DNA of 64,000 nucleotides from JACRLW01 sp046349595 (GCA_046349595.1 JAXMCA010000001.1:2046001-2110000); one strand, 5' to 3'; positions 36,982-46,671 are shown, counted from the stretch's first letter. Program-made: numbers and translations. The notes: generated by a model from the letters alone, not told the origin.

Positions 36982-38231
36982 CCGACATCGTCTTCTACTT
37001 CCAGGCGCATCAGCCGTACCGCCTGCGGCAGATCCGCCACGAACCAGGCGAATCGGCGCAGCGCTGGTTCGACGACGAGCTCAACAAGTTCGTCGTCGAG
37101 CGGGTGGCCGAACGCTGCTACCGGCCGATGAACGCGCTGCTCCTCGAACTCGCGCAGCAGCACGAGGGACGCTTCCGGGTCGGACTCTCGCTGAGCGGCA
37201 CGCTGATCCGGCAGCTTCGCGACTGGTCGCCGGAGACCTTGGACTCCTTCGTCGCGCTCGCCGACGCCGGCGCCGCCGAGTTCCTCTGCGAGACCGCGTG
37301 CCACTCGGTGTCCGCGCTGGGACATCCCGACGAGTTCGAGGCCCAGGTCGTCGAACAGCGCGCCGTGATCGAAGACCTGTTCGGCGCACGCCCCACCACT
37401 TTCCGCAACACCGAGCTGATCCTCCGCAACGACATCGCGCAGAAGGTCGAGGAACTCGGCTTCGACCTGATGCTCGGCGAGGGCGCCGACCGCCTGCTCG
37501 ACTGGCGCAAGCCCTTCTGGCTGTACCGCCCGAAGGACTGCAAGCGGCTCAAGCTGATGCTGCGCTGCTATCCGCTGTCGGACGACATCGGCTTCCGCTT
37601 CAGCAACCGCAAGTGGGACGAGTACCCGCTCACCGCCGACAAGTTCGCGAAGTGGATCCACGCGTTGCCGGTCGAGACCCCGCTGGTCGGCCTGTTCATG
37701 GACTACGAGACCTTCGGTGAGCACCAGTGGGCCGACACCGGGATCCTCGACTTCATGAAACACCTGCCGGCCGAGGTCCTGAAGCAGGAACGCTTCGCGT
37801 TCCGCGCCCCCGGCGAGGTCGCCGCCGGACTGCCGCCGGTCGGCGAGCTGTCGATCCCCGACGCGGTGTCCTGGGCCGACGCCGAGCGCGACGTCTCCGC
37901 ATGGATCGGCAATCCCATGCAGCGTCACGCCCACGACGCGCTCTACGCCCTGCGTGAGGACCTGTTGAAGATCTCGACGGCCGATGCCGCGGAACTGCGC
38001 GATTCCTGGCGCCGCCTCACCACCTCCGACCACGTGTACTACATGGCCACCAAGCGTGCGTCCGACAACGACGTGCACGAGTACTTCAGTCCGTACGGGC
38101 GCCCGCACGATGCTTTCATGACCTTCATGAACGTGCTCGACGATCTGAGGGCTCGCGTCGCCCGCGAGCTCACGGGCACCCCTGTCGCCATGCCTGATAC
38201 CACCGCCGCGAAGCCCCGGAGGAAGTCTTGA
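36978..38231 (+). CDS. GH57 family glycoside hydrolase (alpha-amylase type)
   Basis: 417 residues from GTG at 36978 with a strong Shine-Dalgarno 5 nt upstream. GH57 conserved regions: 'FQAHQPYR' (H11), 'FRNTEL' with the nucleophile E146, and 'MDYETFGEHQW' with acid/base D242. These variants match the alpha-amylase/4-alpha-glucanotransferase-like branch, not the longer branching-enzyme branch, and the protein is shorter than GH57 branching enzymes. Acts on alpha-glucans in the cytoplasm (no signal peptide). It is coupled to neighbours on both sides by GTGA and TTGA overlaps. Confidence 0.9.
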   Translation: MTDIVFYFQAHQPYRLRQIRHEPGESAQRWFDDELNKFVVERVAERCYRPMNALLLELAQQHEGRFRVGLSLSGTLIRQLRDWSPETLDSFVALADAGAAEFLCETACHSVSALGHPDEFEAQVVEQRAVIEDLFGARPTTFRNTELILRNDIAQKVEELGFDLMLGEGADRLLDWRKPFWLYRPKDCKRLKLMLRCYPLSDDIGFRFSNRKWDEYPLTADKFAKWIHALPVETPLVGLFMDYETFGEHQWADTGILDFMKHLPAEVLKQERFAFRAPGEVAAGLPPVGELSIPDAVSWADAERDVSAWIGNPMQRHAHDALYALREDLLKISTADAAELRDSWRRLTTSDHVYYMATKRASDNDVHEYFSPYGRPHDAFMTFMNVLDDLRARVARELTGTPVAMPDTTAAKPRRKS

Positions 38232-41200
38232 CCGCACCGAACGTGGTCTTCGAGATCAGTTGGGAGGTCTGCAACAAGGTCGGCGGCATCCACACGGTGT
38301 TGTCGAGCAAGGCGAAGACCGCGGTCGCGCGCTACGGCGACGACTACATCACCGTCGGCCCCTGGCTGTTGTCCGACACGCACCGCCGCAGCGCCTTCGA
38401 ACCGGAAGCCGGACACGAGGCCTTCGTCGACGCCTGCCGCGCGCTCGGCCTTCCGGTCCAGATCGGCCGCTGGAACATCCCTGGCCGTCCGCGCTGCATC
38501 CTGGTCGAGTTCTCGAGCCTCTACGCCCAGAAGAACGACGTGCTCGCGCGTCTGTGGGAGGACTCGCAGGTCGATTCGATCGAAGGCGGGTGGGACTACG
38601 TCGAGCCGGTGTTGTTCGGCTGGGCCGCCGGCAAGGTGCTCGAGGAGTACTGGGAACGCTACATCGCGCCCGGCCATCGCCGCGCCGTGGCGCAGGCGCA
38701 CGAATGGATGACCGGCGCCGCGCTGCTCTACCTGAAGCGACGCGTGCCCGCGATCGGCACCGTATTCACCACCCACGCGACCATGCTCGGGCGTGCGTTG
38801 TCGTCGCTCGGTCAGTCGCCCGAGGACGGACTGGGCGAGGTCAACATCGACGATCTCGCGCGCCAGCACGGCGTGCGCGCCAAGCACTCGATCGAGGGCA
38901 TCTGCGCACGCGAGGCCGACGTGTTCACGACCGTCAGCCAGATCACGGCCAAGGAAGCCACGCTGCTGCACCGGCGCACCGCGGATCCGGTGCTGCCCAA
39001 CGGCCTCGACCTCGACGTGATCGACCAGCTCGCCGGCGCCGAGTCGACGCGCACGAAGGTTCGTGCCCGTCTCGAGGATCTCGCGCGCCGCTTCCTCGGC
39101 ACGCCCGATCTCGGCGATGCGGCCTTCGTCTGCATCTCCGGTCGCTACGAGTTCCACAACAAGGGCATCGACCTCCTGCTCGACGCCGCCGCGAAGCTCG
39201 AGTCGCGCAAGGGCCGACCGCTGGTGATCTGGGTGCTGGTCCCGGCCGGCAACTCCGGACTGCGTTCGGAGGTGCGCGAGCGCCTGGACGCCAAGACTCC
39301 ACCCACCGTGCAGGACCCCATCGGGACCTGCACGCACCACCTCTTCGACGAGGACAAGGATCCGGTCCGCAAGCGCGCGCTCGAGCTGCGCATCGACAAC
39401 GCCAGCGGCGCACGGGTGAAGCTGATCCACGTACCGATCTACCTGTCGCCCAGCGACGGCTTCCTCGACCTCGAGTACGAGGCCGCGCTCGCGGCGATGG
39501 ACCTCGGCGTGTTCCCGAGCTTCTACGAGCCCTGGGGCTACACGCCGCAGGAGTCGCTCGGCGTCGGTGTTCCCACCATCACCAGCGACTTCGCCGGCTT
39601 CGGCCGCTGGGCGATCGGTGAGTCGATCGGTGCGGAGGACGGCGTCGCCATCGTGAAGCGCGTCGGCGTGCGCTACGACCTCGCGGTCGACAACCTGGTC
39701 GAGGCACTCGAGACCGCGCTGCTGCGCACCCCCGCACAGATCAAGGCCTTGCGTGCGAAGTGCCGCGCCACCGCCGACCGCACGTCGTGGCGCGACCTCT
39801 TCGCGCACTACCAGCAGGCCTACGAGGCGGCCGACGCCAAGGTCGACACGCGGGCGGCGCAGCGCGTGCCGCAGACGCGGCGACCCGCGGCTCAGATCGT
39901 GGTCGAGCCGGCGAGTACCGCGAAGCCGCGCATCCGCTTCTTCGATGTGGCCGCCACGGTTCCCGAGGCCCTGCAGCCGCTGGAGCGCATCGCGCGCAAC
40001 TTCTGGTGGTGCTGGGACCCCGAGGCACCGGTGCTGTTCGAGGCGATCTCCCCGCAAGGCTTCGCCGCCGCGGGCCGCAATCCGGTCCAGTTCCTGCGCC
40101 GCGCCTTCCCCGAGGACCTGCGCCAGAAGGCCGAGGACAAGAGCTTCGTGGCGCGCGTGCAGGCCGTGGATCAGCGCTTTGGCGCCTACATGGCGGCGCG
40201 GCGCGAGCGCATGCCCATCGGCGAGGGCGCAATGCTCACGCGGAGCAACCCGGTCGCCTATTTCTGCGCCGAGTTCGGCATCCACGAGTCCTTCCCGATC
40301 TACAGCGGGGGCCTCGGCATCCTCGCCGGCGACCATCTGAAGTCGGCGAGCGATCTCGACATCCCGCTGGTCGGCGTCGGCCTCTTCTATCGCCACGGCT
40401 ACCTCAAGCAGCAACTCACCAACGACGGCCGTCAGCTCGCCCTCGATCGGACGAACGATCCGGAGCGCCTGCCGATGGAGCTGCTGCGCAACCCCGACGG
40501 CACACCCCTCGAGGTCAAGGTGCCGATGCCGGGTCGCGACCTCACGCTGCGCGCCTGGATCGTGCACGTCGGGCGCGTCGACCTCTATCTCCTCGACGCC
40601 GATGCGCCGGCCAACCGCGACGAGGATCGCGAGATCACGCGCAATCTCTACGGCGGCGATCACGAGATGCGCATCCGTCAGCTCATCGCGCTCGGACGCG
40701 GTGGCGTGCGTCTGCTCGGCGAGCTCGGCATCGAGCCGTCCGCCTGGCACATGAACGAGGGTCACGCGGCGTTCCTGACCCTGGAGCGCCTCGGCCGTCT
40801 CGTCCGCCGCCAGGGCCTGACCTTCGAGACGGCGCGCGAGGCCGTGCGCACCAACACGGTGTTCACGACCCACACGCCCGTCCCCGCCGGACACGATCGC
40901 TTCAGCGAGGATCTGATGCGTCGCTACTTCAGCGACGTACCCGATTGGGTCGGCGTGCCGTGGGAGCGTTTCCTCCGCTTCGGACGCGCCGACGCGAGCA
41001 TGGTCGACTTCAACATGACCTACCTCGCGTTGAACTTCTCGTCGTTCTGCAACGGCGTGAGCAAGCTGCACGGCATCGCCTCGCGCGAGCTGCTGCATCC
41101 ATACTGGCCGAGCCTGCTCCGCAACGAGGTCCCGGTCGAGTCGATCACCAACGGCGTGCACCTCGCCACCTGGACCAGCCCGCGCATCGCCTCGCTGCTC

Positions 41201-42466
41201 GGTGCGCGCAACGTCCCCGTCAAGGCCAGGCACTTCCTGCAGGGCTCCGGCAACCTCGACCGCGCCGCGCTCTGGCGCGCGCGCAACGAGCTCAAGCGCG
41301 TGCTCCGCGACAAGGCGCGCGCGCGCATCGAGCGCGCCTTCGTGGGACGCAACGACAGCCCGGTGCTGCTCAGTCGCATCGTTGCCGGCCTCGACGAGAA
41401 GGCCCTGTGGATCGGCTTCGCGCGGCGCTTCGCGCCGTACAAGCGCGCGGCCTTGCTCTACAAGGACGCCGAACGTCTGCAGCGCATCTGCGACTCGTCC
41501 GACCGTCCGGTGCGCATCCTGGTCGCCGGCAAGGCGCATCCGCGGGATCAGCTGGGCCAGGACATCCTCCGCGGCATCGCCGAGGTCTCCCGCGGCGACA
41601 AGCTGGTCGGTCGCGTGGTGCTCCTCGAGGACTACGACATCGAGCTCGCGCGTGCACTCGTGCAGGGCGTCGACGTCTGGCTCAACACACCGACCCGCAT
41701 GCTCGAGGCCAGTGGAACCTCGGGCATGAAGGCGGCAGCCAACGGCGGACTCAACCTCTCCATCGCCGACGGCTGGTGGCCGGAAGCCGCCGACGGTCGC
41801 AACGGCTGGGTCATCGGCCACGAGAAGAAGTCCTACGAGCAGCAGGACCTCCAGGACCAGCTCGACTCCGAGACGCTCTATCGCCTGATCGAAGAGGAGG
41901 TCGTGCCGCTCTACTTCGACCGCGACGACGACGGCGTCCCGCAGGGCTGGATGGAGCGCGTCGTGCACGCGCTCGCCACCGTCGCGCCGGTCTTCGACAC
42001 CGACCGCATGGTGCAGGAGTACCACGACCGCGCCTATTCCGAGCTCGGCCGCGGCTTCGCCGCGATGCAGTCCGACCGCTCGCGCGCACAGCGCATCGCC
42101 GAGGAGGCCCAGCGCGTGCGCAAGGCCTTCGACGCGATCCGCATCCTCGAGGTGCGGCACACCGAGACCGTCGACATCCGCGTGGGCGATCGCGTGGATG
42201 CCTACATGAAGGTCGACCTCGGCAGCCTGCGGCCGCAGGACGTCGACGTCGAGCTGGTTCTCGGCAGCGCCCAGGACGACGGCGAACTCACGTCACCGAC
42301 CATCGTCGCGCTGGCGCCGAGCGCCAACCCGGAGGGCTCCGTGCACGAGTTCACCGGCCGCCACGAGATCACGCGCTCGGGTCGCTACGGTGCTGGGTTG
42401 CGCGTACGTCCCAAGCGCCTGAGCACCTCGCCGAGTTCGCTGCGCGATCTCGTGCTGTGGGCCTGA
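38228..42466 (+). CDS. Fusion of eukaryote-like GT3 glycogen synthase and GT35 alpha-glucan phosphorylase
   Basis: 1412 residues from a TTG start, supported by GGAGGA at 38218-38223 and a 4-nt overlap with the previous stop. Residues about 1-545 are GT3-like: 'FEISWEVCNKVGGIHTVLSSKA' parallels the start of animal/fungal glycogen synthase, and 'FPSFYEPWGYTPQESLGVGVPT' is the GT3 active-site region. A linker (about 545-565) leads to a DUF3417-type N-terminal segment ('NFWWCWDPEAPVLFE') and a GT35 phosphorylase (about 660-1280) with the PLP lysine K1168 in 'ASGTSGMKAAANGG'. The last 100 residues are beta-rich. It joins polymer synthesis and phosphorolysis in one chain. Confidence 0.93.
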   Translation: MTAPNVVFEISWEVCNKVGGIHTVLSSKAKTAVARYGDDYITVGPWLLSDTHRRSAFEPEAGHEAFVDACRALGLPVQIGRWNIPGRPRCILVEFSSLYAQKNDVLARLWEDSQVDSIEGGWDYVEPVLFGWAAGKVLEEYWERYIAPGHRRAVAQAHEWMTGAALLYLKRRVPAIGTVFTTHATMLGRALSSLGQSPEDGLGEVNIDDLARQHGVRAKHSIEGICAREADVFTTVSQITAKEATLLHRRTADPVLPNGLDLDVIDQLAGAESTRTKVRARLEDLARRFLGTPDLGDAAFVCISGRYEFHNKGIDLLLDAAAKLESRKGRPLVIWVLVPAGNSGLRSEVRERLDAKTPPTVQDPIGTCTHHLFDEDKDPVRKRALELRIDNASGARVKLIHVPIYLSPSDGFLDLEYEAALAAMDLGVFPSFYEPWGYTPQESLGVGVPTITSDFAGFGRWAIGESIGAEDGVAIVKRVGVRYDLAVDNLVEALETALLRTPAQIKALRAKCRATADRTSWRDLFAHYQQAYEAADAKVDTRAAQRVPQTRRPAAQIVVEPASTAKPRIRFFDVAATVPEALQPLERIARNFWWCWDPEAPVLFEAISPQGFAAAGRNPVQFLRRAFPEDLRQKAEDKSFVARVQAVDQRFGAYMAARRERMPIGEGAMLTRSNPVAYFCAEFGIHESFPIYSGGLGILAGDHLKSASDLDIPLVGVGLFYRHGYLKQQLTNDGRQLALDRTNDPERLPMELLRNPDGTPLEVKVPMPGRDLTLRAWIVHVGRVDLYLLDADAPANRDEDREITRNLYGGDHEMRIRQLIALGRGGVRLLGELGIEPSAWHMNEGHAAFLTLERLGRLVRRQGLTFETAREAVRTNTVFTTHTPVPAGHDRFSEDLMRRYFSDVPDWVGVPWERFLRFGRADASMVDFNMTYLALNFSSFCNGVSKLHGIASRELLHPYWPSLLRNEVPVESITNGVHLATWTSPRIASLLGARNVPVKARHFLQGSGNLDRAALWRARNELKRVLRDKARARIERAFVGRNDSPVLLSRIVAGLDEKALWIGFARRFAPYKRAALLYKDAERLQRICDSSDRPVRILVAGKAHPRDQLGQDILRGIAEVSRGDKLVGRVVLLEDYDIELARALVQGVDVWLNTPTRMLEASGTSGMKAAANGGLNLSIADGWWPEAADGRNGWVIGHEKKSYEQQDLQDQLDSETLYRLIEEEVVPLYFDRDDDGVPQGWMERVVHALATVAPVFDTDRMVQEYHDRAYSELGRGFAAMQSDRSRAQRIAEEAQRVRKAFDAIRILEVRHTETVDIRVGDRVDAYMKVDLGSLRPQDVDVELVLGSAQDDGELTSPTIVALAPSANPEGSVHEFTGRHEITRSGRYGAGLRVRPKRLSTSPSSLRDLVLWA

Positions 42467-42478
42467 GCGCTCGACCGT

Positions 42479-44629
42479 TCAACGCCGACCGATCGTCATC
42501 GTGAGGAAGGCGAGGCGATCGGCGGCCTCTTCGATGCGCATCGAAGTCGGCTTGCCGGCACCGTGACCGGCGCGGCGCGACACGCGCAGCAGGATCGGAG
42601 CGTCGCCGCGCTGCGCCGACTGCAGCGCGGCGGCGAACTTGTAGCTGTGGCCGGGCAGCACGCGGTCGTCGTGGTCCCCCGTCATCACCAGGGTCGGCGG
42701 GTACCTGGCCGCCCGCACGTTGTGCAGCGGTGAGTAGGCGAGCAACACCGGGAACATGTCCGGCTCGGCGCTCGTGCCGTACTCCGATGCCCACGCCCAA
42801 CCGATGGTGAAGAGGTGGTAGCGCAGCATGTCGAGCACCCCGACCTGCGGGATCGCCGCGCCGAACAGCGCCGGCTGTTGCACGAGGCAGGCGCCGACCA
42901 GCAGGCCGCCGTTGCTGCCGCCCTCGATGGCGAGGTGCTTCGCGTCCGCGTAGCCGTTGCGATGCAGGTAGCGCGCAGCCGCGAGGAAGTCGTCGAAGAC
43001 GTTCTGCTTGCGCTCGCGCATCCCCGCCGCGTGCCACTCCTCCCCGAACTCGCCGCCGCCGCGCAGAGTGGCGACCGCGAAGATGCCGCCGCGTTCGAGG
43101 AACACCATCTGCTCGACGGAGAACGACGGCCCGATCGAGATGTCGAAGCCGCCGTAGCCGTACAGCACGGTCGGATTGAGTCCGTCGAGCCGCAGCTCGC
43201 CGCGCCGGCGCACGACGAACATCTGCAGGGGCGTGCCGTCGGCGCTCTGGAAGCGCACCTGCCGCGTCTCGAATTCCGCGGGATCGAAGGACAGCTTCGG
43301 CGTGCGGATCGTGCGCAGTTTTCCACTCTCCGTATCGAGGGCGAACACACTCGCCGGCCGCGTGAAGCTCTCGAAGGTGAAATGCGCGACCTTCTCCGAA
43401 GGTGCGCCGGTGATCGTCGAGATGGTGCCGATCTCCGGAAGCGCAACCTCCGAGACGAAGGCTCCATCGGGTGCGAAGCGCAGCAGGACGTCGTGCGCGT
43501 CGCGCATCACGCGCAGCAGGATCTCGCCGCCGACGATGCGCGCGGACTGCATGCGCTCGGCGCGCTGTCCGACCACTTCGGTGCGCCTGGCCTCGGCGTC
43601 CAACGAGACCCGCAGCAGACGCCCGCGTGGAGCATCCGCGTCGCTGAGGAACAGCGCTTCGTCACCCACCATCTCCACGAACTGCCACGCGGCATCGAAG
43701 TCCATCAACAGCGGTCGCACCGCGAGTTCGGGCTCCGAGAGGTCGATCCACGCGATGCGCGCGCGGCGATCGCTGCCGGCGGAGATCTCCACGAAGGCGA
43801 AGCGGCCGTCGTCGGTGACCGTCGTGTCGAACATCCAATCGGGCTGGTCGGGACGCTCGTAGACGACGCGGTCGGAGTCGACCGGCTCGCCGATGCGATG
43901 CAGGCACAGCTGCGCGTGCCGCGTCTCCGCCTCGAACTCCTGCCCCTCGCTCGGAGCCGGGAAGCGCTGGTAGAAGAAGCCGCTGCCATCCTTCAGCCAC
44001 GCCGCCGTGCAGAACTTCGACCACGGCACGCGGTCCGCCAGGCTCTCGCGGGACGCGACGTCGAGCACGCGCCACTCGCGCCAATCGGAGCCGGCCGAGG
44101 ACAGTGCATAGGCGAGCCTGGACCCGTCGTTCGAGAACGAGGTTCCCACGACCGCCACGGTGCCGTCCGCCGACAGGGCATTGGGATCGAGCAGGACATC
44201 GCCCTCGCCGTCCGGCGATTCCCCGATCATCAGCATCGACTGGTTGCGCAGCCCCTCGTTCGCCGACCAGCTCCACCACTTGCCGTGCCGGGTCGGCGCG
44301 CTCCAGCGGGGGAAGTTCCACAGCTCCGCGAGCCGGGTCCGCAGCTCCGCGCGGTCCGCAACCTCACCGAGGTGCCGCTCGGTGAACTCGTTCTGGCGAT
44401 CGGCCCACGCCAGCACCTCGGCGCCGTCCTGGTCCTCCAGCCACCGGTACGGGTCGGCGATGCGCGTGCCGTGGTAGTCGTCGACGACCTCGCCCCGCGC
44501 CGTCTCCGGAGGCGTCCCCCGACGCGCGGCTCCACCCCCGCTCTCGGGTCCTGCGCCACACCCACCGGGGACGAGCCCCACGACGCCGAGTAGGACCCAC
44601 GGGACGAGGACAGCGGCCTTCCTGCTCAT
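42479..44629 (-). CDS. Prolyl oligopeptidase family lipoprotein (S9A)
   Basis: 716 residues from the ATG at 44629, chosen because it begins a lipoprotein leader ending 'VPGGC'. The start of the mature protein ('DDYHGTRIADPYRWLED') is the classic S9A entry motif. A seven-bladed propeller (about 95-430) precedes the alpha/beta hydrolase domain, with nucleophile Ser near 571 in 'GGSNGG', Asp near 652 in 'GDHDDRV' and His near 689 in 'AGHGAGK'. It cleaves after proline in short peptides, here tethered to a membrane. Convergent with the GT3-GT35 gene, 12 bp away. Confidence 0.93.
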   Translation of the reverse strand: MSRKAAVLVPWVLLGVVGLVPGGCGAGPESGGGAARRGTPPETARGEVVDDYHGTRIADPYRWLEDQDGAEVLAWADRQNEFTERHLGEVADRAELRTRLAELWNFPRWSAPTRHGKWWSWSANEGLRNQSMLMIGESPDGEGDVLLDPNALSADGTVAVVGTSFSNDGSRLAYALSSAGSDWREWRVLDVASRESLADRVPWSKFCTAAWLKDGSGFFYQRFPAPSEGQEFEAETRHAQLCLHRIGEPVDSDRVVYERPDQPDWMFDTTVTDDGRFAFVEISAGSDRRARIAWIDLSEPELAVRPLLMDFDAAWQFVEMVGDEALFLSDADAPRGRLLRVSLDAEARRTEVVGQRAERMQSARIVGGEILLRVMRDAHDVLLRFAPDGAFVSEVALPEIGTISTITGAPSEKVAHFTFESFTRPASVFALDTESGKLRTIRTPKLSFDPAEFETRQVRFQSADGTPLQMFVVRRRGELRLDGLNPTVLYGYGGFDISIGPSFSVEQMVFLERGGIFAVATLRGGGEFGEEWHAAGMRERKQNVFDDFLAAARYLHRNGYADAKHLAIEGGSNGGLLVGACLVQQPALFGAAIPQVGVLDMLRYHLFTIGWAWASEYGTSAEPDMFPVLLAYSPLHNVRAARYPPTLVMTGDHDDRVLPGHSYKFAAALQSAQRGDAPILLRVSRRAGHGAGKPTSMRIEEAADRLAFLTMTIGRR

Positions 44630-44709
44630 CCCCAACACCATCCCCGCCGCAGCCCCCGCGACCAAGTCTCCCACCGGTCCCATCCCCCCGCGCCCGACTC
44701 CAGCCACGC

Positions 44710-44737
44710 TTGCACGCGTGTCGATCTTCGCTACTGT
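44710..44737 (+). promoter_or_regulatory. Possible sigma-70 promoter for tRNA-Asn
   Basis: TTGCAC (44710-44715) and TACTGT (44732-44737) are separated by 16 bp and lie about 50 nt upstream of the tRNA. Each matches the consensus only partly. Confidence 0.3.
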
Positions 44738-44788
44738 CTTCGGCCCATGTTCGCGGCCTCGCCGCGAGCCAAGCTCCTTCGCAAGCGA

Positions 44789-44862
44789 TCCCCGGTAGCT
44801 CAGTTGGTTAGAGCGGGTGACTGTTAATCACTAGGTCGTAGGTTCAAGTCCTTCCCGGGGAG
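44789..44862 (+). tRNA. tRNA-Asn (GTT)
   Basis: The 74-nt sequence folds as a tRNA: acceptor TCCCCGG/CCGGGGA with discriminator G, D-arm 'GCTCAGTTGGTTAGAGC', anticodon loop CTGTTAA (anticodon GTT) and T-loop TTCAAGT. No CCA is encoded. The T-stem GTAGG/CCTTC has a T-T mismatch at the second pair (positions 50-64), where the usual tRNA-Asn has A. It marks the boundary between core genes and the accessory region. Confidence 0.95.
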
Positions 44863-44885
44863 CTACGGTTCTGGCGTCTCTGATT

Positions 44886-44920
44886 CGACCCGCGGTCACT
44901 GCACTGGTGGCCGCGGGTCG
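44886..44920 (+). terminator. Strong hairpin after tRNA-Asn
   Basis: A stem of 14 bp (44886-44899/44907-44920, one T-G wobble) with a 7-nt loop lies 23 nt after the tRNA. It is followed by TGTCGTTT, a weak T-rich tail. Probable tRNA terminator. Confidence 0.6.
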
Positions 44921-45440
44921 TGTCGTTTCGGGGGTGCGCGGTGTGGGCGCAGGTGCTTGCGGATCAGGGGGTTGTGGCGGCTGGGTTCGGAATGTCTCGG
45001 ATCGCGCTGAGAGACGCGAACGGGAGAGACACGGGCGCAGCGCCGGCGCCGGACGCGTCTCGAAGTCTCGGCGACGGAGGCGAGATCCAATGTCTCGACT
45101 TCATTGAAGAGCACTTCGCCCCCATCCGCTCCGCACCACCTCGCCCGAACCGCCTCCTGCCTGGGGGCGATGTGCTTGTGAACCAAGCCCAGAGGCAGCG
45201 CCCGGAGACCCTCTGGTCAGGCGCTATGGGGACTCCGCCTTCCGGTCGATCTCGAACGGACCGCGGATGGCGCCGCGCGCTTCGACGCGAGTCTCGAGAC
45301 CCGCATCCGCGTGCTCCACATTGGACTCAAGCGCATGGAGATCGCCGCTCCGCGCGTGCCTTGGCGGCGGCGAGCCAACACGTTCCCGCAACGAAGCCCC
45401 CCTTCGGGCTCGCGTTCCACCGACGTCAGACTCTTCGCGA
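44921..45440. other. Gene-free stretch before the IS91-type transposase
   Basis: About 520 bp with several overlapping open frames, none protein-like. It contains one copy of a 23-nt inverted repeat (45178-45200) whose partner lies at 47646-47668, so the part from 45178 may be the end of the mobile element. Confidence 0.45.
45178..45200 (+). repeat. 23-nt inverted repeat, left copy
   Basis: Begins GTGAACCAAGCC and is identical to the reverse complement of 47646-47668. Identity stops abruptly on both sides. Confidence 0.85.
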
Positions 45441-46664
45441 TCAGCACAGGCATGGCGGCCCCCGGGCCGGGACTCGTGGCGCGCTGCGCCATCGAGGTGA
45501 AGGCAGGACCTGGATCGTCGTCAGGCGACCCGCGCCGCAGTAGGAGCAGCGGAGCGCGTCGACACCGGTCCACTCTCGAAGCCAGTCGATCCACGACTTC
45601 GCCGACGACCCACCGGCGCTCGCCGACCTCGCGCGATCTCCCGGCGCGAGCAGTTCGCGCGCGCGCTCGAGCCTGTCCTGTCCGTGGCCGCTCGCATGCA
45701 ATCCGTAGTGCCGCACGCGAACGAAGCCCCGTGGCAGCACGTGCAGCAGGAATCGCCGCAGGAACTCGAGCGCGTCCAGCGTCATCGTCTTGCGCTGACC
45801 GCCGTCGGCGTAGTCCTTCCACTTGAAGCTCACCTGCCCATCCCGGAACTCCACGATGCGGTGGTTGCTGATCGCCACGCGGTGCGTGTATCCGCCCAGG
45901 TAGCGAAACACATGTCGCGCACCCCCAAAGGGCGGCTTCGCATGAACCACCCAGTCCTTGCGATACAGCTTGTCCTTCAGGCTCGCCCACGCCTTCGCCA
46001 TCGCCAGAGCCGCCGTGCTTCCGCCGAACCTCAGGTCTCCAGCGCACCACGCCCGGTGCAGGAGATCGAGGAAGCGACCGCGGAACAGCTTCGCGAGGAC
46101 TCGCACCGGTAACAGGTAGCGTTCCCGCGCGGTGATCCATGCACCGCCGTCCGTCGACAGGCCGCCGCCCGTCACGACGCAGTGCACGTGTGGGTGGAAC
46201 AACATCTGTTGCCCCCAAGAGTGCAAGACCACGGTGAAACCCAGTTGCGCGCCGAGTCGCCGCTCGTCGGCAGCGATGGTGGTCAGGGTGCTCGCCGCCA
46301 CGCGGAACAGCATCCCGAACAGCAGGCGCTTGTTGCGGCGGACCAGCGGATTCAGCTCTGCTGGCAATGTGAACACCACGTGGAAGTACGGCACCGGCAG
46401 GATCTGCTGCAGTCGCCGCTCGATCCAGCGCGCACGCTCCGTTCCCTGACACTTCGGACAGTGCCGGTCGCGGCACGAGTTGTAGGAGACTCGCTCCCGC
46501 TGACACGCATCGCAGCGATCCACGTGACCGCCGAGCGCAGACGTGCGGCACGCAGCGATGTGCGCGAGCACTCGCCTCTCCGCAGACGTGGTCGGAAAAC
46601 GCCGAAGGAACTCCTCACCGTGAGCACGCACCACGTCCGCAACCTCGAAACGAGGACGGACCAT
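45441..46664 (-). CDS. IS91-family HUH (Y2) transposase
   Basis: 407 residues from the ATG at 46664. An N-terminal zinc-binding segment ('CDACQRERVSYNSCRDRHCPKC') precedes the HUH motif 'HPHVHCVVTGGG' near residue 155. 'FRYLGGYTHRVAISNHRI' is the IS91/IS801 region that normally bears the catalytic tyrosine(s), and 'YADGGQRKTMTL' follows. The final 20 residues are low-complexity and may reflect a shifted terminus. It would nick and rejoin single DNA strands in rolling-circle transposition. The upstream recombinase gene is 7 bp away. Confidence 0.9.
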   Translation of the reverse strand: MVRPRFEVADVVRAHGEEFLRRFPTTSAERRVLAHIAACRTSALGGHVDRCDACQRERVSYNSCRDRHCPKCQGTERARWIERRLQQILPVPYFHVVFTLPAELNPLVRRNKRLLFGMLFRVAASTLTTIAADERRLGAQLGFTVVLHSWGQQMLFHPHVHCVVTGGGLSTDGGAWITARERYLLPVRVLAKLFRGRFLDLLHRAWCAGDLRFGGSTAALAMAKAWASLKDKLYRKDWVVHAKPPFGGARHVFRYLGGYTHRVAISNHRIVEFRDGQVSFKWKDYADGGQRKTMTLDALEFLRRFLLHVLPRGFVRVRHYGLHASGHGQDRLERARELLAPGDRARSASAGGSSAKSWIDWLREWTGVDALRCSYCGAGRLTTIQVLPSPRWRSAPRVPARGPPCLC

Positions 46665-46671
46665 GGGGCGC

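Noticed and set aside
38039..42160. 1373-codon open frame antisense to the GT3-GT35 fusion
   Set aside because: GC-rich codon bias leaves antisense frames open; the translation is Arg/Val/Leu/Asp low complexity without domains, while the sense frame has clear catalytic motifs.
44920..45543. 207-codon plus-strand frame after tRNA-Asn
   Set aside because: No domain, high Arg/Ser/Pro content, and it runs into the antisense of the transposase.
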